DNA of 64,000 nt from an uncultured Hyphomicrobiales bacterium. GTDB taxonomy: Bacteria > Pseudomonadota > Alphaproteobacteria > Rhizobiales > Devosiaceae. Below the pieces are notes generated by a model that was given only the letters and a program-made list of their open reading frames with translations, was not told the origin of the DNA and ran no database searches. Below, in pieces: positions 52,394 through 61,198 of the stretch; the stretch's first letter is position 1; every line of letters begins with the position of its first letter. The DNA lies in the NCBI GenBank assembly GCA_903828145.1, contig CAIKKY010000029.1, positions 1 to 64,000 of the forward strand, written 5' to 3'. A program made the translations under genes and the position numbers.

Positions 52394-54117
52394 GACACGA
52401 AATCGAAGGCGTCGACATCGAACAGGCCACGGTCAGTCATCTTGAGATGCGGAATGACCGGCAGGGCGAGGAACGAGACCTGAAGGAACGGCTCGGGCAG
52501 GGTGCAGCCAATGGCGCGGGCGGCGGCGCGCAGCTTGTGGAGCCGTGCGGCGATCTCCTCGAAGGGCAATTCGCTCATCAGCCCGGCCACGGTCATGGGC
52601 AGTTCCGCACTGATCTGTCCGTCATCGGCGACCACAAAGCCGCCCTGCATGGCGATCAGCCGGTTGACCGCCACGGCCATATCGGCCTCGGTGGCGCCGA
52701 CAACCGTGATGTTGTGGCTGTCGTGGCCCACGGAGGAGGCAATCGCCCCACGGGTAAGCCCGAAGCCACGGGTGAAGGCGGTGGCGATATTGCCGTTCTT
52801 GCCGTGGCGCTCGACCACGGCCACCTTGATCACGTCGTTTTCGAGATCGGGCATCAGCCCGTTCGGACCCGAGGCGAGCGTGGCGCTATCGCGGAAGGTG
52901 AGCACCAAGCCGGGCTTGACCCCGATCACCGTTGTCGCGTTGCGGTTCGGGTTGACCGGCACGGCAAAGGATTGCGCTGACACCGGCTTGGCCTTGACCG
53001 AGGTCAGGCCGACCGGCGGCAGCGGCTGGCGCGTATCGAACAGCGCGGGCGTCACGAGCCGCCCGGCCGAAATCACATCGGAGACCGAGCAATCCTCCAG
53101 CCGGTCGACCAGCACGATATCGGCCCGGTAGCCCGGCCCGATGAAGCCCCGGTCCGTGAGCCCGAAAATCCGGGCGGCCGAATGCGAGGCGGCCCGATAG
53201 ACGTGGTGGAGCGGGCGGCCGAGCCGGATCAGATGCCGGATCGAATTGTCGAGATGGCCTTCGGCCTCGATGTCCACCGGGTTGCGATCATCGGTGCAGA
53301 GCGCGACGAAGGACGACGAGTTTTCATCCAGAATTTCAGCGAGTTGCGGCAGGTCTTTGCAGACCGAGCTTTCGCGGATCAGCACCGCCACGCCCTTTTT
53401 CAGCTTCTCGCGCGCTTCTGCAGCGCTGGTGGATTCGTGGTCGGTGTGGATGCCAGCGGCGAGATAGCCATTGAGATCGGTGCCGAGCAGCAGCGGCGCG
53501 TGGCCATCGATATGGCCATCCTGAAAGGCGACGAGTTTGGCAATGATGCCGGGATCGGCATTGAGCACGCCGGGGAAATTCATCATCTCGGCGAGGCCGA
53601 TGACCTGCGGGTGATCGACAAGCGGCAGCAGGTCATCGACTTCGAGCGTGGCCCCTGCGGTTTCAAACGGTGTCGCGGGGACGCAGGACGACAGATTGAC
53701 CCGGATGTCCATGATGGTGCGCTCGGCACCATCGAGAAAATAGCGGATGCCCTCGACCCCCAGCACATTGGCGATTTCATGCGGGTCGCAGATGACCGTG
53801 GTGACGCCATGCGGCAGCACGCAGCGGTCGAATTCGAGCGGGGTCATCAGCGAGGATTCAATGTGCAGATGCGTATCGATGAAGCCCGGCACGGCGAAGC
53901 GGCCGCGCCCGTCGATGGTTTCAAGGCCCTCATAATCGGCATGGGTGCCCACGATGCGGCCCGCAACAATGGCAATATCGGTGCGGGTGATGGCGCCGGT
54001 AACGACATCGAGCAGGTTGACGTCCTTAATGACGAGATCAGCGGGAATGCGGCGCGCGCCGGCATGAATCATGCGGGTGAGGGTGGCGGCAGAGACGGGA
54101 TGGACGCTTTTTTTCAT
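52390..54117 (-). CDS. ade: Adenine deaminase
   Basis: A 575-residue amidohydrolase that converts adenine to hypoxanthine (EC 3.5.4.2). The metal motif is PGFIDTHLHIESSLMTPLEF, then VICDPHEIANVLG, GTDLNGYLAAGIHTDHEST and CTDDRNPVDI. The C-terminal half has the Ade signature ASSVGHDSHNITVVGATEADMAVAV. The start at 54117 gives the normal N-terminus; upstream residues are not family-like. Hypoxanthine made here can enter XdhABC. The gene is divergent from the 55-aa membrane protein. Confidence 0.94.
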   Translation of the reverse strand: MKKSVHPVSAATLTRMIHAGARRIPADLVIKDVNLLDVVTGAITRTDIAIVAGRIVGTHADYEGLETIDGRGRFAVPGFIDTHLHIESSLMTPLEFDRCVLPHGVTTVICDPHEIANVLGVEGIRYFLDGAERTIMDIRVNLSSCVPATPFETAGATLEVDDLLPLVDHPQVIGLAEMMNFPGVLNADPGIIAKLVAFQDGHIDGHAPLLLGTDLNGYLAAGIHTDHESTSAAEAREKLKKGVAVLIRESSVCKDLPQLAEILDENSSSFVALCTDDRNPVDIEAEGHLDNSIRHLIRLGRPLHHVYRAASHSAARIFGLTDRGFIGPGYRADIVLVDRLEDCSVSDVISAGRLVTPALFDTRQPLPPVGLTSVKAKPVSAQSFAVPVNPNRNATTVIGVKPGLVLTFRDSATLASGPNGLMPDLENDVIKVAVVERHGKNGNIATAFTRGFGLTRGAIASSVGHDSHNITVVGATEADMAVAVNRLIAMQGGFVVADDGQISAELPMTVAGLMSELPFEEIAARLHKLRAAARAIGCTLPEPFLQVSFLALPVIPHLKMTDRGLFDVDAFDFVS

Positions 54118-54160
54118 GGCCGATGGTTGCCCCTCGGGACGGGGCGGGTCAAGGGGCGTC

Positions 54161-54186
54161 GGAACCCGCCCTCCCGGAGGGACGTT
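54161..54186 (+). promoter_or_regulatory. EcfG-type promoter for the 55-residue membrane protein
   Basis: GGAAC at 54161-54165 and CGTT at 54183-54186 with a 17-base spacer match the general stress consensus exactly, 25 bases before the small gene. Confidence 0.8.
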
Positions 54187-54211
54187 CCCTCCCTGAGCAG
54201 GGAGTATGACC

Positions 54212-54379
54212 ATGAAAACCTATGATCCGGGCAAATCGACCACAGAGGTCCGCCAGGGCAACAGTCGCCTGATGAACATGCGGGTCCTGCTGTTTTCGAC
54301 TGTGGGGGTTCTGGTCGCCTTGGGTCTGGTGTTTTTGTGGTTTTTTGTCTTTGCGCCCGGCCCGGGTACAGCCAACTAA
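54212..54379 (+). CDS. Stress-regulated 55-residue membrane protein
   Basis: ATG 54212, after GGGAGTATGACC, opens a 55-codon gene. It has a polar N-terminal half (MKTYDPGKSTTEVRQGNSRL) and one membrane helix (VLLFSTVGVLVALGLVFLWFFVFAP), ending PGTAN. I recognise no named family. An exact EcfG-type promoter directly upstream and a good ribosome site make it a real gene and a likely general-stress target. It is divergent from ade and 81 bases from the xylitol dehydrogenase gene. Confidence 0.75.
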   Translation: MKTYDPGKSTTEVRQGNSRLMNMRVLLFSTVGVLVALGLVFLWFFVFAPGPGTAN

Positions 54380-54460
54380 ACCCCACAAAGGGCCGCGTCC
54401 ACGGGCTGACAGCCGAAGCGAGATCGCCTATTGGTCAAAAAAGACCTAGGGGAGGCTTCC

Positions 54461-55504
54461 ATGGCGATGATGCGGGCGCTGGTGCTCGAAAAGCAGCACG
54501 AACTGAAACTGCGCGAGATTGACCTGCCGACCGATGTTGGTCCCGGCCTGGTGAAGATCAAGCTGCACACCGTGGGCGTCTGCGGATCGGACGTGCATTA
54601 TTACACCCATGGCCGGATTGGGCCGTTCATCGTCAATGCGCCGATGGTGCTCGGGCACGAAGCCGCCGGCACGGTGGTTGAGGTTGGCGCCGGGGTGACC
54701 ACTCTGAAGGTGGGCGACCGCGTGTGCATGGAGCCGGGCGTACCCGACCCCAGTTCAAGGGCGTCGCGCCTTGGGATGTATAATATCGATCCGGCTGTGA
54801 CCTTCTGGGCGACGCCGCCGGTGCACGGGGTGCTGACGCCCTATGTGGTGCATCCGGCCAATTACACGTTCAAGCTCCCCGAGACGGTGAGCTTTGCCGA
54901 AGGCGCGATGGTTGAACCCTTTGCCGTCGGCATGCAGGCAGCGACCAAGGCCGGCATCAAGCCGGGGGACACGGCGGTGGTGATCGGCGCGGGGCCGATT
55001 GGCGTGATGGTGGCCATTGCGGCGCTCGCGGGCGGCTGCTCGCGCGCCATCGTGGCTGATCTGGCCCAGCCCAAGCTCGATATCGCGGCGCGCTACCAGG
55101 GCGTCATTCCTGTAAATGTGACGACGCAGAACCTTGTTGCGGAAGTGAAAAAGCTGACCGACGATTGGGGTGCCGATGTGGTGTTCGAATGCTCCGGCTC
55201 GCCGCGCGCCTGGGCGACGATTGCCGATCTGCCGCGCCCCGGTGGGACCATTGTGGTGGTCGGCCTGCCGGTGGAAAAAGTGGATTTCGATATCGCCACG
55301 CTGTCAACGCGCGAGCTGCGGATCGAAAGCGTCTTCCGCTATGCCCACCAGTATGATCGCGCCATTGCGCTCATGGGGTCGGGCCGGGTGGATCTGAAGC
55401 CGCTGATTTCGGAGACCTTCAGTTTTGAAGACTCGATCAAGGCGTTCGAGCGCGCGGTTGAGGGGCGTCCGACCGACGTGAAGCTGCAGATCCGCATGGA
55501 ATAA
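54461..55504 (+). CDS. Xylitol dehydrogenase (zinc-dependent polyol dehydrogenase)
   Basis: A 347-residue medium-chain dehydrogenase that most resembles NAD-dependent xylitol dehydrogenases (xylitol to D-xylulose). Catalytic zinc ligands are C41 ([10 protein letters not shown]) and H66 (GHEAAG). The NAD site is [16 protein letters not shown]. The four cysteines of the structural zinc lobe are missing and replaced by [18 protein letters not shown], as in bacterial xylitol dehydrogenases that lack structural zinc. ATG 54461 follows GGGGAGGC. The sugar transporter next to it may bring polyols or fructose. Confidence 0.85.
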   Translation: MAMMRALVLEKQHELKLREIDLPTDVGPGLVKIKLHTVGVCGSDVHYYTHGRIGPFIVNAPMVLGHEAAGTVVEVGAGVTTLKVGDRVCMEPGVPDPSSRASRLGMYNIDPAVTFWATPPVHGVLTPYVVHPANYTFKLPETVSFAEGAMVEPFAVGMQAATKAGIKPGDTAVVIGAGPIGVMVAIAALAGGCSRAIVADLAQPKLDIAARYQGVIPVNVTTQNLVAEVKKLTDDWGADVVFECSGSPRAWATIADLPRPGGTIVVVGLPVEKVDFDIATLSTRELRIESVFRYAHQYDRAIALMGSGRVDLKPLISETFSFEDSIKAFERAVEGRPTDVKLQIRME

Positions 55505-55525
55505 GGCTCTCGCCAAACGCCTCGG

Positions 55526-56761
55526 TCACGCATTGTCCTTGAACAGGACTTCGCGGTCTGGCGTGAAATTGGCCAAAAGGGGCAAGGTGGCGCCGCCCAT
55601 GGCTCGGGCGGCGTCGCCAATTGCGCCTTCGACCAGCCGGAACGGCGTCAGCCCCTGAGTGTTGAGGCGGCGGATCGCCGCGTCGGTTTCGGCGATGATG
55701 CGGGCGCGCACCGAGGCGGGAAACGCGCCGTCGATGACCACTGTTTCCACATCGATCACCGCGACCGAGGCGGTGATGGCGAAGGCGAGGCTCCTCGCCA
55801 CTTCGCTGATCCATTGATCGAGGATGGGTCCGAAGTCCGGGCGCCATTCGGATGGCGAGCGCCAGAGGAATTCGGATTCGCGTCCGGCATCCTTCAGCTT
55901 GCGTTCAAGCACATAGATCGAGGCGACATTGACCAGTTGCACCATGCGGCCCGGGTGGTGCGGATCGGGCGCGGGCATGGACCCGAGCGCTGCGGCATTG
56001 CCGGTGCGTCCGGGGAACAGGTGGCCATTGAGCACCAGCCCGCCGCCGATGAATGAGCCGATATAGACATAGAGAAAATCGAGGAAACGCGGCCCGTGCC
56101 CGAACATCAGTTCGGCGGCGGCGGCGGCGGTGATGTCATTGGCAAAATAGACCGGCCAGGGGCAGACTTCGGCGATCAGGGCGCGCATGTCGACATTGCG
56201 CCAGGCGTCGATCTCGGATTTCGGCGCGCCGATTTCCTCGTGCCAGGTCCAGATTTCAAAGGGCGCGGCAATGCCGAGACCGGCCACGCGGGCGCGGAGC
56301 GCTTCGGGCAGGCGGCCGAGCAGATCGACAATGCCGGCCTCGGTAAAGTGCCGGACCGATTCGGGGGTAGGGAAGGCATAGGGCTGGTGCAGAAGGTGCA
56401 GCACCGTGCCGGCGAAATTGAGCACATAAAGATCAATGCTGCGCCGCCCGATCTTCAGCCCGAAGCTCACCGCGCCATTGGGGTTGAGCGAATAGGGCAC
56501 GAGCGGCTGGCCGACTTTGCCGCGCTGCGGCGAGCCGCGCAGCAACAGGCCATCGGCCTCGAGCTGGTTGGCGATGATCGAGATGGTCTGGGCGGAAAGG
56601 CCAGTCAGGCGGGCCAGATCGGCCTTGGGCAGGGCGCCATGGCGGCGGACGAGCGACAGCACGAGGCGCTCGTTATAGAGGCGCACGCCGGTCTGGTTGG
56701 TGCCGCGCGCGAGCCCGCCCCCCCGTGTGTCCAATGCTCCCACCAGGGCGCTCACCACCAT
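55526..56761 (-). CDS. frcR: ROK family repressor of the sugar transporter (FrcR-like)
   Basis: A 411-residue ROK-family (NagC/XylR-type) regulator. The N-terminal winged helix-turn-helix is VLSLVRRHGALPKADLARLTGLSAQTISIIANQLEADGLL (about 33-72). The ROK sugar-kinase-like fold follows, with GLGIAAPFEIW and YVYIGSFIGGGLVLNG, but the zinc-binding cysteine motif is not evident. It is divergent from the transporter across 251 bases holding an inverted repeat, as for the rhizobial frcR gene. Effector is probably an imported sugar. Confidence 0.82.
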   Translation of the reverse strand: MVVSALVGALDTRGGGLARGTNQTGVRLYNERLVLSLVRRHGALPKADLARLTGLSAQTISIIANQLEADGLLLRGSPQRGKVGQPLVPYSLNPNGAVSFGLKIGRRSIDLYVLNFAGTVLHLLHQPYAFPTPESVRHFTEAGIVDLLGRLPEALRARVAGLGIAAPFEIWTWHEEIGAPKSEIDAWRNVDMRALIAEVCPWPVYFANDITAAAAAELMFGHGPRFLDFLYVYIGSFIGGGLVLNGHLFPGRTGNAAALGSMPAPDPHHPGRMVQLVNVASIYVLERKLKDAGRESEFLWRSPSEWRPDFGPILDQWISEVARSLAFAITASVAVIDVETVVIDGAFPASVRARIIAETDAAIRRLNTQGLTPFRLVEGAIGDAARAMGGATLPLLANFTPDREVLFKDNA

Positions 56762-56835
56762 AACGATCTACCGTCTTTCCTGTAGAGACTGTCAAATAGC
56801 CTTTTTTTTACAAAGGCTTCAACCTGCCTATCTCA

Positions 56836-56902
56836 TTAGTAAATCGTGAGGCGGTGTGAAACGCTTGTCAATTAATAAATCAACTGGACTAACTTATTGA
56901 CA
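56836..56902 (+). promoter_or_regulatory. Promoter and candidate ROK operator before frcB
   Basis: TTGACA at 56897-56902 is a perfect -35 hexamer. It overlaps the right arm of an inverted repeat, GTCAAT (56867-56872) to ATTGAC (56896-56901). Related motifs TTAGTAAATC (56836-56845) and TTAATAAATC (56872-56881) occur twice in direct order. The AT-rich sequence stands out from its GC-rich surroundings. The -10 region is weak. Confidence 0.55.
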
Positions 56903-57012
56903 GAGCCCGCGCATTTGCGCAAATCTCGGGGCACAGTGGAGCGGGTCAAGCCTGCCCCACCAGCGGGTGATCGGCCAAGCCGACACACGCTTCACATCCC
57001 TGGGAGGACACT

Positions 57013-58044
57013 ATGGGAAAACTGACTCTTCTGGCTGCGGCTTCGGCCGCGGTGGTTGCCGGTATGATGGCAATTTCGGGTGCCCAGGCGGCTGATGCCG
57101 TCAAGGCTTGCCTGATCACCAAGACCGACACCAACCCCTTCTTCGTGAAGATGAAGGAAGGCGCACAGGCCAAGGCCGCCGAACTCGGCGTTGAGCTGAA
57201 GACCTACGCTGGTAAGGTTGATGGCGACCATGACAGCCAGGTTGCCGCCATTGAAAGCTGCATCGCCGATGGCGCCAAGGGCATTCTGATTGCCGCTTCG
57301 GACACCAAGGCGATTGTGGATTCGGTGAAGAAGGCACAGGCCGCCGGCATGGTGGTGATTGCTCTCGACACCCCGCTTGATCCGATCGACGCTGCCGACG
57401 CGACCTTCGCGACCGACAACCTCGAAGCCGGCAAGCTGATTGGTGCCTGGGCTGCCAAGACCCTTGGCGACAAGGCCGCCACTGCCAAGATCGGCTTCCT
57501 CGATCTGGTCCCGTCGCAGCCGACCGTGGACGTGCTCCGCGATCAGGGCTTCATGATGGGCTTCGGCATCGACCCCAAGGACCCGAACAAGATCGGCGAC
57601 GAGGATGATGCGCGTATCGTTGGCCACGACGTGACCAATGGTAACGAAGAAGGCGGCCGTAAGGCCATGGAAAACCTTCTCCAGAAGGATGCCGACATCA
57701 ACGTGATCCACACCATCAACGAACCCGCAGCCGTGGGCGCCTACCAGGCGCTGAAGGCCGTGGGCAAGGAGAAGGACGTGCTGATCGTTTCCGTCGACGG
57801 CGGTTGCCCGGGCGTGATGGCCGTGGCCGATGGCCAGATCGGTGCGACCTCACAGCAGTACCCGCTGATGATGGCCGCTTACGGCATCGAAGCGATCAAG
57901 AAGTGGGCTGATACTGGCGAGAAGCCGGCCCCGACTGAGGGCAAGGCCTTCTTCGACACGGGCGTGAACCTCGTGACCGACAAGCCGGCCGAGGGCGTGC
58001 CCTCGATCAGCGTGGCCGACGGCACTGCGAAGTGCTGGGGTTGA
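57013..58044 (+). CDS. frcB: Fructose/ribose-type ABC transporter substrate-binding protein
   Basis: A 343-residue periplasmic family 2 (RbsB-like) protein. The signal peptide is [26 protein letters not shown], followed by mature [18 protein letters not shown]. Other recognised stretches are [36 protein letters not shown], and [17 protein letters not shown], close to the fructose-binding FrcB of Sinorhizobium. Two cysteines, in CLITK and ESCIADG, are conserved in that group. It is first in the transport operon and is followed by stem-loops. Confidence 0.9.
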   Translation: MGKLTLLAAASAAVVAGMMAISGAQAADAVKACLITKTDTNPFFVKMKEGAQAKAAELGVELKTYAGKVDGDHDSQVAAIESCIADGAKGILIAASDTKAIVDSVKKAQAAGMVVIALDTPLDPIDAADATFATDNLEAGKLIGAWAAKTLGDKAATAKIGFLDLVPSQPTVDVLRDQGFMMGFGIDPKDPNKIGDEDDARIVGHDVTNGNEEGGRKAMENLLQKDADINVIHTINEPAAVGAYQALKAVGKEKDVLIVSVDGGCPGVMAVADGQIGATSQQYPLMMAAYGIEAIKKWADTGEKPAPTEGKAFFDTGVNLVTDKPAEGVPSISVADGTAKCWG

Positions 58045-58114
58045 TCCCCGCATTTTTCGGGATCATCATCTAGGTCAAGTCTAGCGGAAGGCGGCTTTAA
58101 CCAGCCGCCTTCCG
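58042..58114 (+). other. Two intercistronic stem-loops between frcB and frcC
   Basis: TGATCCC and GGGATCA pair around the frcB stop region (58042-58065). A second, stronger hairpin has CGGAAGGCGGCT (58085-58096) and AGCCGCCTTCCG (58103-58114) around TTAACC. No long T-run follows, so partial termination or stabilisation of the binding-protein message is likely. Confidence 0.65.
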
Positions 58115-58157
58115 ACTTCAGAAGGGGAGCGCTCATCGAGCGCCGAGGGGAGGGTGC

Positions 58158-59219
58158 ATGTCGAGCGCACAGGATTTCGAAAAAGTCATCGACAAGAGCG
58201 ACAAGAGTGTCGCCTCGTTCGAAGAGCAAATGTCGCCGATCCGGCGCGTCCAGCACTTTCTCCATGCTAATCCGGCGGCAGTGCCGTTGATTGTGCTTAT
58301 CCTTGCGGTCGCGGTGTTCGGCGTCGCCATCGGGGGCAAGTTTTTCTCCAGCTACACCCTGACGCTGATTCTGCAGCAGATCGCGGTGGTTGGTATTCTG
58401 GGCGCAGCCCAGACACTCGTCATTCTGACGGCGGGTATCGATCTGTCCATCGGCGTCATCATGGTGATGTCGGCCTGGGTGACCGGGGCGCTGGTGGTGC
58501 ATCTGGGCATTCCGGCGCCGATTGCGCTGCTGCTCGGGTTCCTGCTCGCTGGCGCCTGGGGCGTGCTCAACGGCGTGCTCGTCTCGGTGGTCAAGTTGCC
58601 GCCCTTTATCGTGACGCTGGGCACGTGGAATATCGTCATGGCGGCGGGGTTCATCACCTCGGCCAACGAGACCCTGCGTGAGGCCGATGTCACGGCGATA
58701 ACGCCGATGCTGCATGTGTTCGGCTACAGTTTCAAATTTGCCGGTGCCGTATTCACGCTGGGCGTCATTGCCATGGTGGTTCTGGTGCTCGTGCTCTGGT
58801 ACGCGCTCAACCACACGGCCTGGGGTCGGCACCTTTATGCCGTGGGCGATGATCCTGAGGCCGCGCAGCTTTCGGGTATCCGGGTCAACCGCGTCCTGAT
58901 CGGCGTCTATGGCATCGCCGGGCTCATCGCCGGGCTCGCAGCCTGGGTGTCGATTGGCCGGAACGGTTCGATTTCGCCATCGGCGGCAGTGACGGACTAT
59001 AATCTTCAGGCCATCACGGCGGCTGTGATCGGTGGTATTTCGCTGTTCGGCGGGCGCGGTTCGATCCTCGGAACGCTGTTTGGGGCGATGATCGTGGGCG
59101 TGGTCTCGATGGGCCTCAACATGCTGGGCGCCGATCCGCAGTGGAAAGTGCTGCTCACCGGCGTTCTCATCATCGGCGCCGTGGCGCTCGACCAGTGGAT
59201 CAGAAAGGTTGCCTCGTAA
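58158..59219 (+). CDS. frcC: Sugar ABC transporter permease (FrcC-like)
   Basis: A 353-residue RbsC/AraH-type permease with about ten hydrophobic segments after a polar N-terminus of 40 residues. Recognised parts are AVPLIVLILAVAVFGVAIGGKFFS, LVILTAGIDLSIGVIMVMSAW, LPPFIVTLGTWNIVMAAGFI and the C-terminal ITAAVIGGISLFGGRGSILGTLFGAMIVGVVSMGLNML, which is typical. ATG 58158 follows GGGGAGGGTGC. Its stop shares one base with the ATPase start. Confidence 0.9.
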   Translation: MSSAQDFEKVIDKSDKSVASFEEQMSPIRRVQHFLHANPAAVPLIVLILAVAVFGVAIGGKFFSSYTLTLILQQIAVVGILGAAQTLVILTAGIDLSIGVIMVMSAWVTGALVVHLGIPAPIALLLGFLLAGAWGVLNGVLVSVVKLPPFIVTLGTWNIVMAAGFITSANETLREADVTAITPMLHVFGYSFKFAGAVFTLGVIAMVVLVLVLWYALNHTAWGRHLYAVGDDPEAAQLSGIRVNRVLIGVYGIAGLIAGLAAWVSIGRNGSISPSAAVTDYNLQAITAAVIGGISLFGGRGSILGTLFGAMIVGVVSMGLNMLGADPQWKVLLTGVLIIGAVALDQWIRKVAS

Positions 59220-59992
59220 TGGATAAGACCCCTGTTCTCCAGGCGCGCGGTATCGTCAAGCGCTATGGCCGCGTCGTGGCCCTCGACTACGCGGATTTCG
59301 ACCTCTATCCGGGCGAAATCCTTGCGGTGATCGGCGACAATGGCGCCGGCAAATCGACCCTGATCAAGGCCCTGTGCGGCGCGGTGACGCCCGATGAGGG
59401 CGAGATCCGGCTCGAAGGCAAGGTCATGAACTTTTCGAACCCCATGCAGGCACGCGATGCCGGGATCGAAACCGTGTACCAGAACCTCGCGCTGTCGCCG
59501 GCCCTGTCAATTTCCGACAACATGTTCCTCGGCCGCGAGATCCGCAAAAAGGGTCCGCTCGGCAGCGTGTTCCGCATGCTCGACCGCAAGGCGATGGAAA
59601 AGCACGCCCGCGACAAGTTGTCCGAACTCGGGCTGATGACCATCCAGAACATTTCGCAGGCGGTGGAAACACTGTCGGGCGGCCAGCGTCAGGGCGTGGC
59701 CGTGGCCCGCGCTGCGGCCTTCGGCTCGAAAGTGGTCATCATGGATGAGCCCACTGCCGCGCTCGGGGTGAAGGAAAGCCGTCGCGTGCTCGAGCTGATG
59801 CTCGACGTGAAGCGGCGTGGCCTGCCGATCGTGCTGATTTCGCACAACATGCCGCATGTGTTTGAAGTGGCGGACCGCATTCACGTCCATCGGCTGGGCA
59901 AGCGCATCGCCGTGATCAATCCCAAGGACTATACCATGTCCGATGCGGTGGCGATTATGACGGGTGCCATGGCGCCGCCGACTGCCGCCTGA
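59219..59992 (+). CDS. frcA: Sugar ABC transporter ATP-binding protein (FrcA-like)
   Basis: A 257-residue single-domain ATPase, unlike the double-domain RbsA type. Walker A is GDNGAGKST (about residues 39-47), signature LSGGQRQGVAVARA (about 155-168), Walker B KVVIMDEPTAALG, and the H-loop is LISHNMPHVFEV. Short single-NBD partners are normal for the fructose frcBCA system. It starts with overlap to frcC. An SDR gene 71 bases downstream replaces frcK found in rhizobia. Confidence 0.9.
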   Translation: MDKTPVLQARGIVKRYGRVVALDYADFDLYPGEILAVIGDNGAGKSTLIKALCGAVTPDEGEIRLEGKVMNFSNPMQARDAGIETVYQNLALSPALSISDNMFLGREIRKKGPLGSVFRMLDRKAMEKHARDKLSELGLMTIQNISQAVETLSGGQRQGVAVARAAAFGSKVVIMDEPTAALGVKESRRVLELMLDVKRRGLPIVLISHNMPHVFEVADRIHVHRLGKRIAVINPKDYTMSDAVAIMTGAMAPPTAA

Positions 59993-60062
59993 GGCTCGAT
60001 CGGGCCGGGCGCCTAGCAATACGACCGGCGCGGGGGCGCCGGACCTTAGGGGGAGTGGGATC

Positions 60063-60842
60063 ATGGAGCTGGGACTCAAGGGCAAGCTGGCGGTCATTAC
60101 CGGCGGCAGCGTGGGAATCGGCCTCGCGATTGCCGACGGCTTCGCCGCCGAAGGCGCCAATCTGCTCATCGCCGCGCGGGACGTTGATCGCGCCAGCGCC
60201 GAAGCCGCCCGCATTGCGGCGCGTTTTGGCGTACGCGCCGAAGCGGTTCGCGCAGATGTCGCCACGGCCGATGGCTGTGCGCGGGTGATTGCCGCCGCAA
60301 GCGGCATGGGCGGCGCTGACATTCTCATCAATAATGCTGGCACCGGCTCTGAAGAAACCATCCTTACTGCCGATGATGCGCGCTGGCAGTTCTATTGGGA
60401 TCTGCATGTGATGGCCGCAGTGCGGCTGGCCCGCGGGCTGGTGCCGCAGATGAAGGCGAAGGGCGGCGGCGTGGTGCTGCACAACGCGTCGATCTGCGCC
60501 GTGCAGCCCCTGTGGTACGAGCCCATCTACAACACCACGAAAGCGGCGTTGATGATGTTTTCGAAGACCCTCGCCATGGAAGTGGTGGGCGACAATATCC
60601 GCGTGAACACCGTCAATCCGGGTCTGGTGCTGACGCCGGACTGGATCAAGACCGCCAAGCTTCTTGCGGGCGACAACTGGCAGGCGCATCTCGACAAGGT
60701 GGCCGAAGACGCGGGCGGTATGAAGCGCTTCGCCTCGCCCGAGGAAATCGCCAACCTGTTCGTGTTCCTGTCGTCGGACAAGGCAAGCTATGCGACGGGC
60801 TCGACCTATTTCATCGATGGCGGCTGGCTGAAGACCGTCTGA
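60063..60842 (+). CDS. Short-chain dehydrogenase/reductase
   Basis: A 259-residue classical SDR. The nucleotide motif is TGGSVGIG (about 14-21), then NNAG, catalytic S-Y-K is seen around NASICAVQPLWYEPIYNTTKAAL (Y and K present), and the late ATGSTYFIDGGWLKTV is the usual C-terminus. It is probably the last gene of the frc-type operon, 71 bases after frcA. A role in oxidising an imported sugar or polyol, perhaps together with the xylitol dehydrogenase, is inferred from position. Confidence 0.85.
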   Translation: MELGLKGKLAVITGGSVGIGLAIADGFAAEGANLLIAARDVDRASAEAARIAARFGVRAEAVRADVATADGCARVIAAASGMGGADILINNAGTGSEETILTADDARWQFYWDLHVMAAVRLARGLVPQMKAKGGGVVLHNASICAVQPLWYEPIYNTTKAALMMFSKTLAMEVVGDNIRVNTVNPGLVLTPDWIKTAKLLAGDNWQAHLDKVAEDAGGMKRFASPEEIANLFVFLSSDKASYATGSTYFIDGGWLKTV

Positions 60843-60851
60843 TCGCGGGCG

Positions 60852-60876
60852 GGAACAACGGTTCAGTCGTGGCGTT
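60852..60876 (+). promoter_or_regulatory. EcfG-type promoter for the DUF3008 gene
   Basis: GGAAC at 60852-60856 and CGTT at 60873-60876 with a 16-base spacer match exactly, ten bases after the SDR stop and 28 bases before the small gene. Confidence 0.8.
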
Positions 60877-60904
60877 GCCTCCTTCTCTCGTTGAGGAGGA
60901 TGAC

Positions 60905-61093
60905 ATGCCCGCCAGATCGAAAGCCCAGCAGAAAGCGGCTGGTGCCGCCCTCAGCGCCAAGCGCGGTGACACGCCGAAATCGGCGCTGAAAGGCGCCAGT
61001 CAGGCCATGGCGAAGTCGATGAGCGAAAGCGAGCTTGAAGCGCTGGCGCACACCAGACGCAGCGGCTTGCCCGAGCATAAAGAGCGGCCCTGA
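60905..61093 (+). CDS. DUF3008 family small stress protein
   Basis: A 62-residue basic, soluble protein: MPARSKAQQKAAGAALSAKR, then GDTPKSALKGASQAMAKSMS, then an ESELEALAHTRRSGLPEH tail. The pattern is the DUF3008 family, common and conserved in Alphaproteobacteria but of unknown function. GAGGAGGATGAC precedes the ATG. The exact EcfG-type promoter upstream makes it a likely general-stress protein. Confidence 0.88.
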   Translation: MPARSKAQQKAAGAALSAKRGDTPKSALKGASQAMAKSMSESELEALAHTRRSGLPEHKERP

Positions 61094-61198
61094 TGGTGAC
61101 CGCGTTCGATTAAAAACGCCGTGCTTTTCCCGTGCTCCCTGCGTTGAAGCCCTGAACCGGACCGGCTAGGGTTTCCCTGAGGGGACAGGGGGGAAGCC

